Shown one piece after another: positions 15,885 to 25,477 of a stretch of DNA of 64,000 nucleotides (the stretch's first letter is position 1; each line of letters begins with the position of its first letter). The notes below the pieces were generated by a model that was not told where the DNA came from, did no database searches, and saw nothing but the letters and a program-made list of their open reading frames with translations. The DNA comes from Moritella dasanensis ArB 0140 (GTDB lineage: Bacteria > Pseudomonadota > Gammaproteobacteria > Enterobacterales > Moritellaceae), in assembly GCF_000276805.1 (NCBI RefSeq), contig NZ_AKXQ01000002.1, positions 207,698 to 271,697 of the forward strand, given 5' to 3'. Position numbers and translations under genes: made by a program.

Positions 15885-18427
15885 GCGTGCTCTCCCACTG
15901 TGATTGCGTATGTATCTTTTTCTGCGATTGTAGCCGGACGATGTTGGTCACGTGCTGGAACAAAGCGCACATTACTGTCATGCTCTTTAGAGTTAATAAA
16001 GTGAGCGAAACGTGTTTGCTGCTCTTCACTGTCAACAACGTCAGACCATTCACATTTGAACTCACCAATTAGTTTGTTGATGTCTGTTTCAAGCTGCGCA
16101 TTGATACCCAGTTTGTCGTTAACAACCACTTCACGTAAATAATCAACGCCGCCGTCTAGGTTATCCATCCATACCGACGTACGTTGTAACTTGTCTGCGG
16201 TACGTATATAGAACATCATGAATCGGTCTACATATTGAAGTAACGTCGCTTCATCTAAATCTGAAGCCAGTAAGTCTGCGTGACGAGGGCTCATGCCACC
16301 GTTACCACACACATACATGTTCCAACCAGCGTCTGTTGCGATAATACCTAAATCTTTACCCTGTGCTTCAGCACATTCACGGGTACAACCTGATACACCG
16401 AATTTCATTTTGTGTGGCGTACGAATACCTTTATAACGGTTTTCAAGTAACACACCTAAAGCAACACTGTCTTGCACACCAAAGCGACACCAAGTACTAC
16501 CAACACATGTCTTCGCCATACGTAGTGCTTTTGCATACGCTTGACCGGTTTCATATCCTGCAGCAATCAGTTTTTTCCAGATTGTTGGTAAGTCACCTTT
16601 GTGGGCACCGAATAAACCGATACGTTGTGCGCCAGTGATTTTAGTATAAAGGTTATACTCTGCAGCAACTTCCGCCAGTACCGCTAATGCTTGAGGTGTA
16701 ACTTCACCGCCAGCCATACGCGGAATAACTGAATAAGTACCATCTTTTTGCATGTTACCAAGGAAGTTATCATGGGTATCTTGCAGACCAACATTGTCGC
16801 GACTTAATACATGGTCACCCCAGCAAGACGCCAAGATAGAACCTACGATTGGCTTACAGAATTCACAACCGTAACCTTTACCGTATTTAGTTAATAGCTC
16901 TTCAAAGGTTTTAATGCCTTCGATACGAATAAGGTGGAATAGCTCTTGACGAGAATATTCAAAATGACTACATAAGTGGTTTTTCACTTCAATGCCAGAT
17001 TTAGCCAGTTCCGAATTCAGTACTTGCGTAATAAGTGGTACACAACCACCACAACCGGTACCCGCTTTCGTTACTGCTTTGATTTCGCCCATCGTCGTAT
17101 GGCCATCAGCAACTGCAGCAGCAATTTTACCTTTTGTCACATCAAAGCAAGAACAAAGTACAGCAGCATCAGGTAATGCTTCAACGCCCATTGCCGGTTT
17201 ATCACCACCCGCATGGGCAGGTAAAATCAAGCTATCTGGATGTTCTGGCAAGTCCATGTCGTTTAGCTTAAGTTGTAACAAGCTACCGTAATCCGATGTA
17301 TCACCGATTAATACCGCACCTAATAACTTCTTACCGTCTTCAGAAACGATAATACGTTTGTATACTTCTTCTGTTTCATTAAGATAAACAAAACTCTTAC
17401 AACCTGGTGTGCGACCATTGGCATCGCCGATACTACCAACTTTCACACCAAGCAATTTAAGCTTTGCACTCATGTCAGCGCCTTCGAATGCGTTGTCGTT
17501 ACCTAATAGATGGTCAACAGCAACTTGTGCCATTTTGTAACCCGGTGCAACCAAGCCAAAGAATTGTTCATTCCAAGATGCACATTCACCAATGGCGTAA
17601 ACATCACTGTCGCTCGTAATACAATGGTCACTAATGGTGATACCACCACGACGGCCTGTTGCTAAACCAGATTGATGTGCCAGTTTGTCTTGTGGGCGAA
17701 TACCCGTTGAGAAGACGATGAAATCAACTTCAAGCGTGGTGCCATCAGCAAACATCATGGTGTTACGTGCGGTTTCGCCTTTAGCAACAATTTCCAAGGT
17801 GTTTTTACTGGTATGCACTTGCACGCCCAGTTTTTCAATTTTTTTGCGTAGTTGCTCACCGCCCTCACGGTCTAGCTGTTCTGCCATTAATACCGGCGAG
17901 AACTCAATTACATGTGTTTCCACACCTAGTGCTTTCAATGCACCAGCAGCTTCAAGTCCTAATAAACCACCGCCGATAACAACACCGCTTTTACTGCGTT
18001 TTGCTGTTGCTTCGATAGTTTTTAAATCTTCGATAGTACGGTAAACAAAACAGTCTTTGCTTTCGTTACCTTTAATTGGCGGCACCCAAGGTTTTGACCC
18101 TGTCGCCATCACTAACTTGTCGTACTTAATTTCACGACCTGAGTTTGAATAAATGATTTTTTGCGAGCGGTTAATATTAATCGCACGTTCACCAATCAAT
18201 ACATTGATATTATGTTTGTCGTAAAAGCCTTCTTTTACTAACGATAATTCATCTGCAGTGTGGTGAGAGAAATAAGAAGAGAGATGGACACGATCATAGG
18301 CAACGCGGGGTTCTTCACAAAACACGGTTACATCAAAATTTTCAATTTCTGCTTTTTCTACTAAATCTTCGATGTAACGGTGGCCAACCATACCATTACC
18401 GATAATAACCAGTCTGACTTTGCTCAT
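15881..18427 (-). CDS. nirB: NADH-dependent nitrite reductase large subunit NirB
   Basis: 848 aa, the usual length. It reduces nitrite to ammonium in the cytoplasm. An N-terminal FAD/NAD(P) oxidoreductase (VIIGNGMVGHRYIEDL; GVVIGGGLLGLEAAG near residue 148) is followed by a BFD-like [2Fe-2S] domain (CSCFDVTKG and GTGCGGCVPL, about 425-460). The ferredoxin-type and siroheme domains come next, with the [4Fe-4S]-siroheme ligands CVGSTWC and CTREC (about 640-685). AGGA lies upstream of the ATG. An FNR-like site about 95 bp upstream fits induction in anaerobiosis. It heads nirB-nirD-nirC. Confidence 0.96.
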   Translation of the reverse strand: MSKVRLVIIGNGMVGHRYIEDLVEKAEIENFDVTVFCEEPRVAYDRVHLSSYFSHHTADELSLVKEGFYDKHNINVLIGERAININRSQKIIYSNSGREIKYDKLVMATGSKPWVPPIKGNESKDCFVYRTIEDLKTIEATAKRSKSGVVIGGGLLGLEAAGALKALGVETHVIEFSPVLMAEQLDREGGEQLRKKIEKLGVQVHTSKNTLEIVAKGETARNTMMFADGTTLEVDFIVFSTGIRPQDKLAHQSGLATGRRGGITISDHCITSDSDVYAIGECASWNEQFFGLVAPGYKMAQVAVDHLLGNDNAFEGADMSAKLKLLGVKVGSIGDANGRTPGCKSFVYLNETEEVYKRIIVSEDGKKLLGAVLIGDTSDYGSLLQLKLNDMDLPEHPDSLILPAHAGGDKPAMGVEALPDAAVLCSCFDVTKGKIAAAVADGHTTMGEIKAVTKAGTGCGGCVPLITQVLNSELAKSGIEVKNHLCSHFEYSRQELFHLIRIEGIKTFEELLTKYGKGYGCEFCKPIVGSILASCWGDHVLSRDNVGLQDTHDNFLGNMQKDGTYSVIPRMAGGEVTPQALAVLAEVAAEYNLYTKITGAQRIGLFGAHKGDLPTIWKKLIAAGYETGQAYAKALRMAKTCVGSTWCRFGVQDSVALGVLLENRYKGIRTPHKMKFGVSGCTRECAEAQGKDLGIIATDAGWNMYVCGNGGMSPRHADLLASDLDEATLLQYVDRFMMFYIRTADKLQRTSVWMDNLDGGVDYLREVVVNDKLGINAQLETDINKLIGEFKCEWSDVVDSEEQQTRFAHFINSKEHDSNVRFVPARDQHRPATIAEKDTYAITVGEHA

Positions 18428-18516
18428 AAGTATTCCTATATATTTATTATGTAGGTATTTTGAGGTATTACTTAAGGGATGAACATGACTTAGATCAATT
18501 TTGGATAACGATAAGT

Positions 18517-18530
18517 GTGATCAAGATCAA
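18517..18530 (-). promoter_or_regulatory. FNR-like binding site upstream of nirB
   Basis: On the minus strand TTGATCTTGATCAC matches the FNR consensus TTGAT-N4-ATCAA at 9 of 10 defined positions. It is centred about 96 bp before the nirB ATG, so a site at -41.5 would place the transcription start near 18482. This is the classic arrangement for an anaerobically activated nirB promoter. A second GATC-containing half-like sequence lies near 18492-18500. Confidence 0.75.
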
Positions 18531-18706
18531 AAGTGTGAAGTAAAACGTCATTTTGTGACGAAATGTGGCATTTGAGCAGGGGGATGCACGTGAATAATGG
18601 CATTAATGTAATTAAAAAACAACAAAACAATGAAATTAAATACCCACAAGTAGGTATTTAGGTGTATTTTGTTATTTTATTACAAGTTTAGTTAACTCAC
18701 CATAAA

Positions 18707-21547
18707 CTAGCGTTGACAGTAAATAGCGCGCAGTGCGTCGACATCGACAACATCAAGCTGTTCAGCCATCAAGTATTCATCCGCATAAGGTTGATAAATA
18801 CCTTGGGTTAAAAATAAATCAAACACATCGCCATCCAAGTGCTCATCTTTAACCATGAATGACATGATCTTCAATGAATGGCTTAAGGTTTTGGCTGCTT
18901 TATATGGGCGATCATTGGCCGTTAATGCCTCGAATACATCGGCAACCGCAATCATACGACCACCGATTGGGATCTCCTCCCCTTTTAATTGCAGTGGATA
19001 ACCCTGACCATTCATCTTCTCGTGATGGCTGCCAGCGATAAGCGGTACGTTCTTGAGGTGTTCTGGGTACGGCAGTTGATCAAGCATGAGATACGTTTGC
19101 ACGATATGATCATTAATGTTGTAGCGTTCCTCTGGCGTTAACGTGCCACTTTTGATCATTAAATTATGCAGCTCTCCGCGGTTGTAACGGTGTTCAGGCT
19201 GTAACATTTTAAAGTCACGCTTGCTGTTTGCTTGTAACTGTTTTTTCTCTTCCCAGACAAATAAATGCTCGGGCTTGTCAGCAAGCACTTTCTCTGTGAC
19301 TGGCAATGTTTTGTTAGCTTGATTCTTTTTACCTAACTCTTGTTGCGACACACCAATATCATCAGGTAATGTGCGCAACCAAGTGCGTTCGCCAATTTCA
19401 ACTAAACGTTGCTGCTTTTCAGGATCTAAAAATTCACTGCCCGGATTACAACTGGCGATAAAGGCAAACTCTTGTTCTAATTCATCTTTTAAATCATCAC
19501 AAACTTGTTGCGCTTCAGTTTCATTCATACCACCAGCAAGCGACTGCCAATAGACCACTTCAGCATCACGTTTTAATACTTCATAACGCATACGGATCTC
19601 ATGAATACGATCGTAAATAGTTTCTAGTTTAGTGGCTTTATCCATCACGTAATCAGGCGTCGTCACTTTACCGCAATCATGTAACCAGGCCGCCACCAGC
19701 AATTCTTCCCAGCCTTTTGAGGTTAACGTAAAGTTAGCAAACTTATCGGTATCGTCTGCTGCAGCTTGGGCTAACATCTTGGTTATTTTAGGCACCCGCT
19801 GGCAGTGTCCCCCGGTATATGGCGATTTAATATCGACGGCTGTTGCAGTCATTTCCACAAATGAATGGAATAATTTACGTTGTTCATCTACTTTTTCTAA
19901 ATGCTCTAATACAATTTCATTAAAACCAATAAACTCACGCACAAAGCGTAAACGATTTCGGGTATCATCTGTGATATCAAGGGTGAAACCTATTAATAAC
20001 GCACCGGTATTATCATTGTTGCGATTAAACAACGGAATGATAAAACCTGAATGACACGACATATCAGTAAAAATATGATTGGCTTCATCCGCTGTTAGCT
20101 CATAGATGGACTCTGTAAAAGCGTTAGGATTGTGGTCGTACAGACACTGTAAGTTAAAATCTGTAGTTACGCCCGACTTTGCCGACAGTGTAAACACATC
20201 ACGGCCATCGGGGGTATTGGTAAATAACTGGCAATCATCCGCTGACAAGATCTCTTTTACTTGCGTTACGATGGATTCAGACAGCGCTTCTGGACGTGAC
20301 GTGCGTGCAACATTACGTAAATTATTAAAAAAATCTAATAATACATTTTCCATCAAACCCATCGCTTCGTTAAGCTTATCAATTTCTTGAATATGCGATG
20401 GCTGATAACGCTTACGTTGAAAGCGAAAACGTTGGATATTTTCGATAGAGTTGGTTAAATAAGTCAGCGGGCTAGCAATGCGGCGAGCGATATACAGCAC
20501 AATTAGAAATGAAATAATGACAGCAAAAAGCGAAATGATAATAAGGTCATTACGCAGACTAGAGGAGGTTTCAAACAAATCATCATGGGACACAAAGTTC
20601 ACCACGCGCAGCATACTACTATCTGCAAGCGTTAGCGGCGAAATCATTAATTCCCAAGTCTTACCTTGCCAAACGACGGTTTTTGCCGACAGCCTTGATT
20701 TATTTTCCGCTGCTAATTCTGTCACTAACGTATCAAACTCTAGGTCTGCAGCAGTAAATAAATCCTTACCCATCATCAACGAGAAGAGCTGATTACTACC
20801 AATGATTTGCGCGTCAGCATTGAGTAAAAATATATTAGAGTTAGGTGAGAATTCAAAATACTGTACTAATTTAGTCAATTTATCTAAGGTAATATCTACC
20901 CCAATAATCGCATCACCAGAACGTGTTTTACGTGAAAAAGTGATGCCATCTTGTGCTGGATTAGAAAAGTTATACGGACCAGTCATGTAGATTTGTTCAG
21001 GATTTTTAACTTCGCTATACCAAAGTCGGTCACGGGTATCGTAATCACTGCTAATGTGCTGTTCTTCCATCAAGTTCATATTTGTATCATAGAACTGAAT
21101 ACGCTGTGCACCAAGCGTATAATAACGCACCATTAAGCGCGCATCGACGGGCGCTGATAAGCTTTGTTTGATCTTTACGTCATGCAGGGGTTGAAACAGA
21201 AAAGCACTGCCATCTTCTTTACCAAAATACATTGAATCCAAATACTGATTTTTTTCCAGTATCGTCGTCATCGCATCAAGCCAAGCAGGATCGGGAATAC
21301 CCACATCACGTGAGCTAAATCGCCCCATCGCCAAGGTATTTAATAACGTACTGAGTGGTGAAGTCACTTTTTCAATTTTAACTGGCAGTTCTTCTGCGTA
21401 GTTGGTCACGATATCTTTCGATAAGGTTGTTGATATTTCTTGAGAGTGCTGGACACTCACATAGATTAACGCGCCACTCAGCAAAGATATTATCGAAATA
21501 AATATACTTGCTATATATCGCCTAAATGACATCGACTTAATGATCAA
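18707..21547 (-). CDS. Membrane sensor with Cache-like domain and HD-GYP phosphodiesterase domain
   Basis: 946 aa. It has a membrane helix near residues 10-30, a periplasmic Cache-like sensor (about 35-325), a second helix (about 333-353) and a HAMP-like linker. A GAF-like region (about 410-555) leads to a C-terminal HD-GYP domain. The HD pair is in WLHDCGK (His623-Asp624). HHE with GYP follows at about 841-850, much farther away than in standard HD-GYP domains because of an inserted helical segment. Cyclic di-GMP hydrolysis is the family activity. The start is a TTG with GGAAGAG upstream; ATG 21532 is the alternative. It is a paralogue of the next gene. Confidence 0.85.
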   Translation of the reverse strand: MIIKSMSFRRYIASIFISIISLLSGALIYVSVQHSQEISTTLSKDIVTNYAEELPVKIEKVTSPLSTLLNTLAMGRFSSRDVGIPDPAWLDAMTTILEKNQYLDSMYFGKEDGSAFLFQPLHDVKIKQSLSAPVDARLMVRYYTLGAQRIQFYDTNMNLMEEQHISSDYDTRDRLWYSEVKNPEQIYMTGPYNFSNPAQDGITFSRKTRSGDAIIGVDITLDKLTKLVQYFEFSPNSNIFLLNADAQIIGSNQLFSLMMGKDLFTAADLEFDTLVTELAAENKSRLSAKTVVWQGKTWELMISPLTLADSSMLRVVNFVSHDDLFETSSSLRNDLIIISLFAVIISFLIVLYIARRIASPLTYLTNSIENIQRFRFQRKRYQPSHIQEIDKLNEAMGLMENVLLDFFNNLRNVARTSRPEALSESIVTQVKEILSADDCQLFTNTPDGRDVFTLSAKSGVTTDFNLQCLYDHNPNAFTESIYELTADEANHIFTDMSCHSGFIIPLFNRNNDNTGALLIGFTLDITDDTRNRLRFVREFIGFNEIVLEHLEKVDEQRKLFHSFVEMTATAVDIKSPYTGGHCQRVPKITKMLAQAAADDTDKFANFTLTSKGWEELLVAAWLHDCGKVTTPDYVMDKATKLETIYDRIHEIRMRYEVLKRDAEVVYWQSLAGGMNETEAQQVCDDLKDELEQEFAFIASCNPGSEFLDPEKQQRLVEIGERTWLRTLPDDIGVSQQELGKKNQANKTLPVTEKVLADKPEHLFVWEEKKQLQANSKRDFKMLQPEHRYNRGELHNLMIKSGTLTPEERYNINDHIVQTYLMLDQLPYPEHLKNVPLIAGSHHEKMNGQGYPLQLKGEEIPIGGRMIAVADVFEALTANDRPYKAAKTLSHSLKIMSFMVKDEHLDGDVFDLFLTQGIYQPYADEYLMAEQLDVVDVDALRAIYCQR

Positions 21548-21674
21548 ACCACTACTCTTCCATCTGTTAAAGTGTCGCTATAATAAGCTTTCGTTTCCGT
21601 GAAAGATATGAAATAACCGCTTGAAATCGCATAAACATAATTTCTATATTGCTCTTTATAAAACGATAATATTT

Positions 21675-21706
21675 CACTTTATAATGCAGCCCATTATATA
21701 AAAGTG
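21675..21706. repeat. Intergenic hairpin between the two HD-GYP genes
   Basis: CACTTTATAATG (21675-21686) and CATTATATAAAAGTG (21692-21706) pair with one small bulge. There is no T-run on either strand, so it is not a typical terminator. Confidence 0.5.
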
Positions 21707-21771
21707 TTCACTTTATAGTGTCGCGAGTACAGCTAAAACAAGCGTCTTAGCTAACAGTTGTACGCTTACTT

Positions 21772-24621
21772 TCATTTTAACACCGCTTTAATAGCGCATA
21801 TATCAACCTTATCAAGCTGTGACTCGGCTAAGTACTCATCTGCGTATTGTTGATAGATACCTTGAGTAATAAACAATTCGAATAAGTCTGCGTCTAACTC
21901 ACCCTTTTTAACCATCGCAGCCATAATCATTAACGACTCATTTAACGTCTTCGCTTTTTTATATGCCCGTTCAGCGGTCGTTAGCGCTTCAAATATATCA
22001 GCAATGGCAATCATCCGGCCACCAAGCGGGATTTGATTACCTTTTAGCTTCAGCGGGTAACCATTACCATTCATTTTCTCGTGGTGAGAGCCAGCAATAA
22101 GTGGCACATTTTTTAAATGTTCAGGGTATGGTAATTGATCCAGCATTAAATACGTTTGTATGATGTGGTCATTGACGTTATAGCGTTCTTCAGCTGTCAA
22201 TGTACCACTGGTGACACGTAAATTATGTAATTCACCACGGTTGTATTGATGTTCAGGTTTGACTAACTTGAATTCACGTTTGCTCTGCGATTCTAATCTT
22301 TTGCTTTCTAGCCAAGGATATAAATGCGTTTGCTTGTCTGCCAATATTTGTTCTGTGATCGGCAGTGCTTGACTCGCGGTATCTGCTTTATCGAGTGATT
22401 CTTGCGATACGCCGATATTATCTGGCAGTGTGCGCAGCCAAGTTCGGCCAGCTATTTGCTCTAAGCGCGCTATCGATTCGGGCTGTAAGGGCTCATGACC
22501 AATATTACACTGCGCAATAAATTCAAACTCACTTTCTAATACGCGTTTTTGTTCATCACAGGCTACTTTCGCGGCAATTTTATCTTGCCCTTGGGCAACG
22601 GCTTTCCAATAGACAATATCAGCATCACGTTTAAGCACTTCATAACGCATTCTCACTTCATGGATACGGTCATAAATCGTCTCAAGCTTGGTGGCTTTGT
22701 CCATCACATAGTCAGGTGTTGTTACCTTACCGCAGTCATGCAACCATGCCGCCATCAGTAGTTCCTCCCAACCGTCTTCGGTTAATGAGAACGCCTTAAA
22801 TGTTTGATTATCTTGCTCTGCTGCTTTCGCGATCATCTTGGTAATTTGCGGCACACGCTGACAATGGGTTCCCGTGTAAGGAGACTTGATATCAACCGAC
22901 GTCGCCATCATTTCCACAAAAGAATGGAATAATGCGCGTTGCTCATGCTCTTGTTCAAGTTGCTCAAGTACAATTTCATTAAAAGCTAAAAATTCACGCA
23001 CAAAATGAATACGATTACGGGAATAGGCGTTTATATTCCCTTTAACACCGACAACTAACGCACCTATATGTATATTTGCACGGTTTAATAATGGAATGAT
23101 AAAACCTGTTGTACATTGCGCCCCCACAAATAAGACTTTACTGTCTTTTTGCTTTAACTCGTAGATAGACTCTGACAAAATCGTTTTATTACAGTCATAA
23201 AGCGATTGTAAATCAAAACACTCACCCGTTTCTGAATTTGCCGTCATTTTAAATGAATGGCGATCCAGGGGCGAATTAACAAATAATTGGCATGCATCAC
23301 TGGCCAGCATTGCTTTTGCCTGCGTTACGATAGACGTTGATAACTGCTCTGACTCTGTCGAACGAGCAATATCACGGAGGTTGTCGAAGAAGTCGACCAG
23401 CACATTTTCCATTGAACTCATGGCTTCATTAAGCGCATTAATATCGTTAATGTCTGATTTTCTATATGCCTTACGCTTAAAGCTAAACCGTTGAATATTT
23501 TCAAGCGATTTAGTCAGATAAGTGAGCGGCTTAGCGATCTTTTCGGTGATGACCAAAATAATAAGAAAAGAGATGAACACGGTAATTAAAGATATTACAA
23601 TCAATTCATTACGTAATATTGATGAACCATATAACAGATCTTTATAAGCAACAAAGTTCACCAGATACAAAATATCTTCATTGCTAATAGCCAATGGCGT
23701 AACGACCAACTCCCAATCTTGATCTTGCCAAAATATGGTACTAAATAAAGTTTGATCTACCTTGATGTCATGAAAGTCAGGTAAAAACTCGGCTATTTCG
23801 AGTTCTTCCGCAGTAAACAATTGCTCACCATTAATGAGTGCTATTTCTTGATTACTGGAAATAATACGTTTTGATTCAGTCAGTAATAGTACCTTTGAAT
23901 TAGTTGAATATTCTAATTTTTGGATCATATCAGTGAGTGAATCCAAGGTAAAATCAACCGCTATCACCCCTTGTTTATTCTTCAACATTCTTGAAAATGT
24001 GATGCCAATTTTACGCGAGAAATAAAATGCGTAAGGTTCCGCCATGTGAATATCCATGTCGCCTTTGGCGTTTTTAAACCAATCACGCGTACGGGGGTCA
24101 AAATGATTACTGTGCGAGCGTGTCGAGCCAATACGGCGCATTTTATGATCAAAGAAAATACTGTATTTCTGACCATTATTACGATTAATATCTAGCATCA
24201 TAGTGGTGGTATCAGGGGCTAAATAACGCAATCGTTCCGTTTTGTTATGTATCGATCTAACAAGGTAAGAGTTACCATCGTTATGACCCACATAAAACGA
24301 GGCAATATGCTGGTTTTTAGTTAACAACATATTCATCATGTCTAACCATTGTGTCGACTGCTCATGAAATTCTTCAGCAGTAAAACCGGCATTGGCCAAG
24401 GTATTAAGCATGGTAATAAGTGGGGTTGATAATTCTTCTAATTCAACTTTGAGTTCATTGGAATAGTTTTTTACAATGTCTTGAGATAAAGAAATAGAGA
24501 CTGTTTGAGAATGCTGCACGCTCACATAGATAAGTACAGCACTTAGCAAGGATGCAATAGAAAGAAAGATACCTGAAATATACCAACGAAATGAAACCGA
24601 ACGCATGCCTTGCCAACCCAT
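21772..24621 (-). CDS. Membrane sensor with Cache-like domain and HD-GYP phosphodiesterase domain (paralogue)
   Basis: 949 aa, the same architecture as the downstream gene: helix near residues 12-32, divergent periplasmic sensor, second helix near 337-357, GAF-like segment, HD-GYP. WLHDCGK (His628-Asp629), DKATKLETIYDRIHE, HHEKMNGNGYP and GGRMIAIADIFEAL are conserved between the two. The sensor half has diverged much more than the catalytic half, which suggests duplication followed by a change in ligand. The ATG at 24621 has only a weak ribosome-binding sequence. The two genes are tandem, separated by about 220 bp. Confidence 0.85.
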   Translation of the reverse strand: MGWQGMRSVSFRWYISGIFLSIASLLSAVLIYVSVQHSQTVSISLSQDIVKNYSNELKVELEELSTPLITMLNTLANAGFTAEEFHEQSTQWLDMMNMLLTKNQHIASFYVGHNDGNSYLVRSIHNKTERLRYLAPDTTTMMLDINRNNGQKYSIFFDHKMRRIGSTRSHSNHFDPRTRDWFKNAKGDMDIHMAEPYAFYFSRKIGITFSRMLKNKQGVIAVDFTLDSLTDMIQKLEYSTNSKVLLLTESKRIISSNQEIALINGEQLFTAEELEIAEFLPDFHDIKVDQTLFSTIFWQDQDWELVVTPLAISNEDILYLVNFVAYKDLLYGSSILRNELIVISLITVFISFLIILVITEKIAKPLTYLTKSLENIQRFSFKRKAYRKSDINDINALNEAMSSMENVLVDFFDNLRDIARSTESEQLSTSIVTQAKAMLASDACQLFVNSPLDRHSFKMTANSETGECFDLQSLYDCNKTILSESIYELKQKDSKVLFVGAQCTTGFIIPLLNRANIHIGALVVGVKGNINAYSRNRIHFVREFLAFNEIVLEQLEQEHEQRALFHSFVEMMATSVDIKSPYTGTHCQRVPQITKMIAKAAEQDNQTFKAFSLTEDGWEELLMAAWLHDCGKVTTPDYVMDKATKLETIYDRIHEVRMRYEVLKRDADIVYWKAVAQGQDKIAAKVACDEQKRVLESEFEFIAQCNIGHEPLQPESIARLEQIAGRTWLRTLPDNIGVSQESLDKADTASQALPITEQILADKQTHLYPWLESKRLESQSKREFKLVKPEHQYNRGELHNLRVTSGTLTAEERYNVNDHIIQTYLMLDQLPYPEHLKNVPLIAGSHHEKMNGNGYPLKLKGNQIPLGGRMIAIADIFEALTTAERAYKKAKTLNESLMIMAAMVKKGELDADLFELFITQGIYQQYADEYLAESQLDKVDICAIKAVLK

Positions 24622-24958
24622 AACTGAAAATACTTATTAACATTTGCCTTAGAATAACCTTTAAATAGCACGCCGCATATTACGTTAAGAAAATAAAAGA
24701 CCAATCTACAAAGTTCTATACGTTTATTTATAGCTTTATTAAATTACTATATCTATTGATAAACCATATCACTGTCATGGTTAAAATTCAGGCGGTTTAT
24801 TATTGATTACACGCTACCTTATCGATTCTAGCGACCAGTATTTCACTCATCCGTCCAGGCAAAAAGTATTACTAATTAGTTAATTTTTAATTAAAATAAA
24901 CAAAAACTGTTGTTCACACACAAGAAACGACACTCAGTTACGAATGAAAGATATTAAT

Positions 24959-24974
24959 CGTGACACAGATCACA
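24959..24974 (+). promoter_or_regulatory. CRP-like site upstream of the glycogen genes
   Basis: CGTGA-CACAGA-TCACA matches TGTGA-N6-TCACA at 9 of 10 positions. Its centre (24966.5) lies about 60 bp before the start predicted from the promoter at 24994-25020, the spacing of class I CRP activation. Confidence 0.7.
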
Positions 24975-24993
24975 AAACATCGTCTAAAAACTT

Positions 24994-25020
24994 TTAACAA
25001 GCTCAAAAAGACACGATAAT
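24994..25020 (+). promoter_or_regulatory. Predicted sigma-70 promoter of the glycogen cluster
   Basis: TTAACA (24994-24999), a 15-nt spacer and GATAAT (25015-25020). The spacer is short, which fits an activator-dependent promoter. The predicted start is near 25027, about 97 bp before the first start codon. Confidence 0.5.
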
Positions 25021-25123
25021 ACCCACATAGGAATACTCAATTAGGTTGATTTATTTAATTTGGGTACCAAAACGAAACCTGGCTTAAGTGATTAGAGCTG
25101 CGACATGTAACAAGGAAGATAAA

Positions 25124-25444
25124 ATGTTAAAAAAACGTTTTTTTAAAACAAAATCGGAAGCCGATGTAACGTTTGAATTCGCCTGTGACACAAATAACGC
25201 ACTATTAAGTAGTGATACGGTTGAACTGTTTTGCGACTTTAATGACTGGCAAGCATTACCAATGAAATACATTAAGAAAGAAAAAGTATTTCGCACCAAG
25301 GTTCGTTTACCTGAAAATAAACAATTTCATTTCCGTTACTTAATTAATAGTAACGAATGGCATAACGATCATAAAGCAGACTTATATTTACCTAATACGT
25401 TCGGCACTGACAACAGCGTTGTATCTACGTTACGGTCTGCATAA
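25124..25444 (+). CDS. Small CBM48/E-set glycogen-associated protein
   Basis: 106 aa. The ATG at 25124 is chosen because AAGGAAG lies 5 nt upstream; an ATA-like extension to 25088 has none. The sequence follows the CBM48/early-set pattern: VTFEFACDT, VELFCDFNDWQ, FRTKVRLPENKQFHFRYLI and EWHNDHKADLYLPN. This is the carbohydrate-binding module found at the front of branching enzymes and AMPK beta subunits, here as a stand-alone protein with a basic N-terminus. It lies 33 bp before glgB and is the first gene of the cluster. A role in glycogen binding or enzyme targeting is inferred. Confidence 0.8.
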   Translation: MLKKRFFKTKSEADVTFEFACDTNNALLSSDTVELFCDFNDWQALPMKYIKKEKVFRTKVRLPENKQFHFRYLINSNEWHNDHKADLYLPNTFGTDNSVVSTLRSA

Positions 25445-25477
25445 ATAGTTAACACTACCTTTAATCCAGGATGGAGC

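Larger units (their letters stand above)
24622..25123. other. Divergent promoter region upstream of the glycogen cluster
   Basis: About 500 bp without a gene between the divergent HD-GYP gene and the glycogen cluster. It holds the CRP-like site and promoter described separately. The rest is AT-rich and shows no other structure I can support. Confidence 0.6.
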
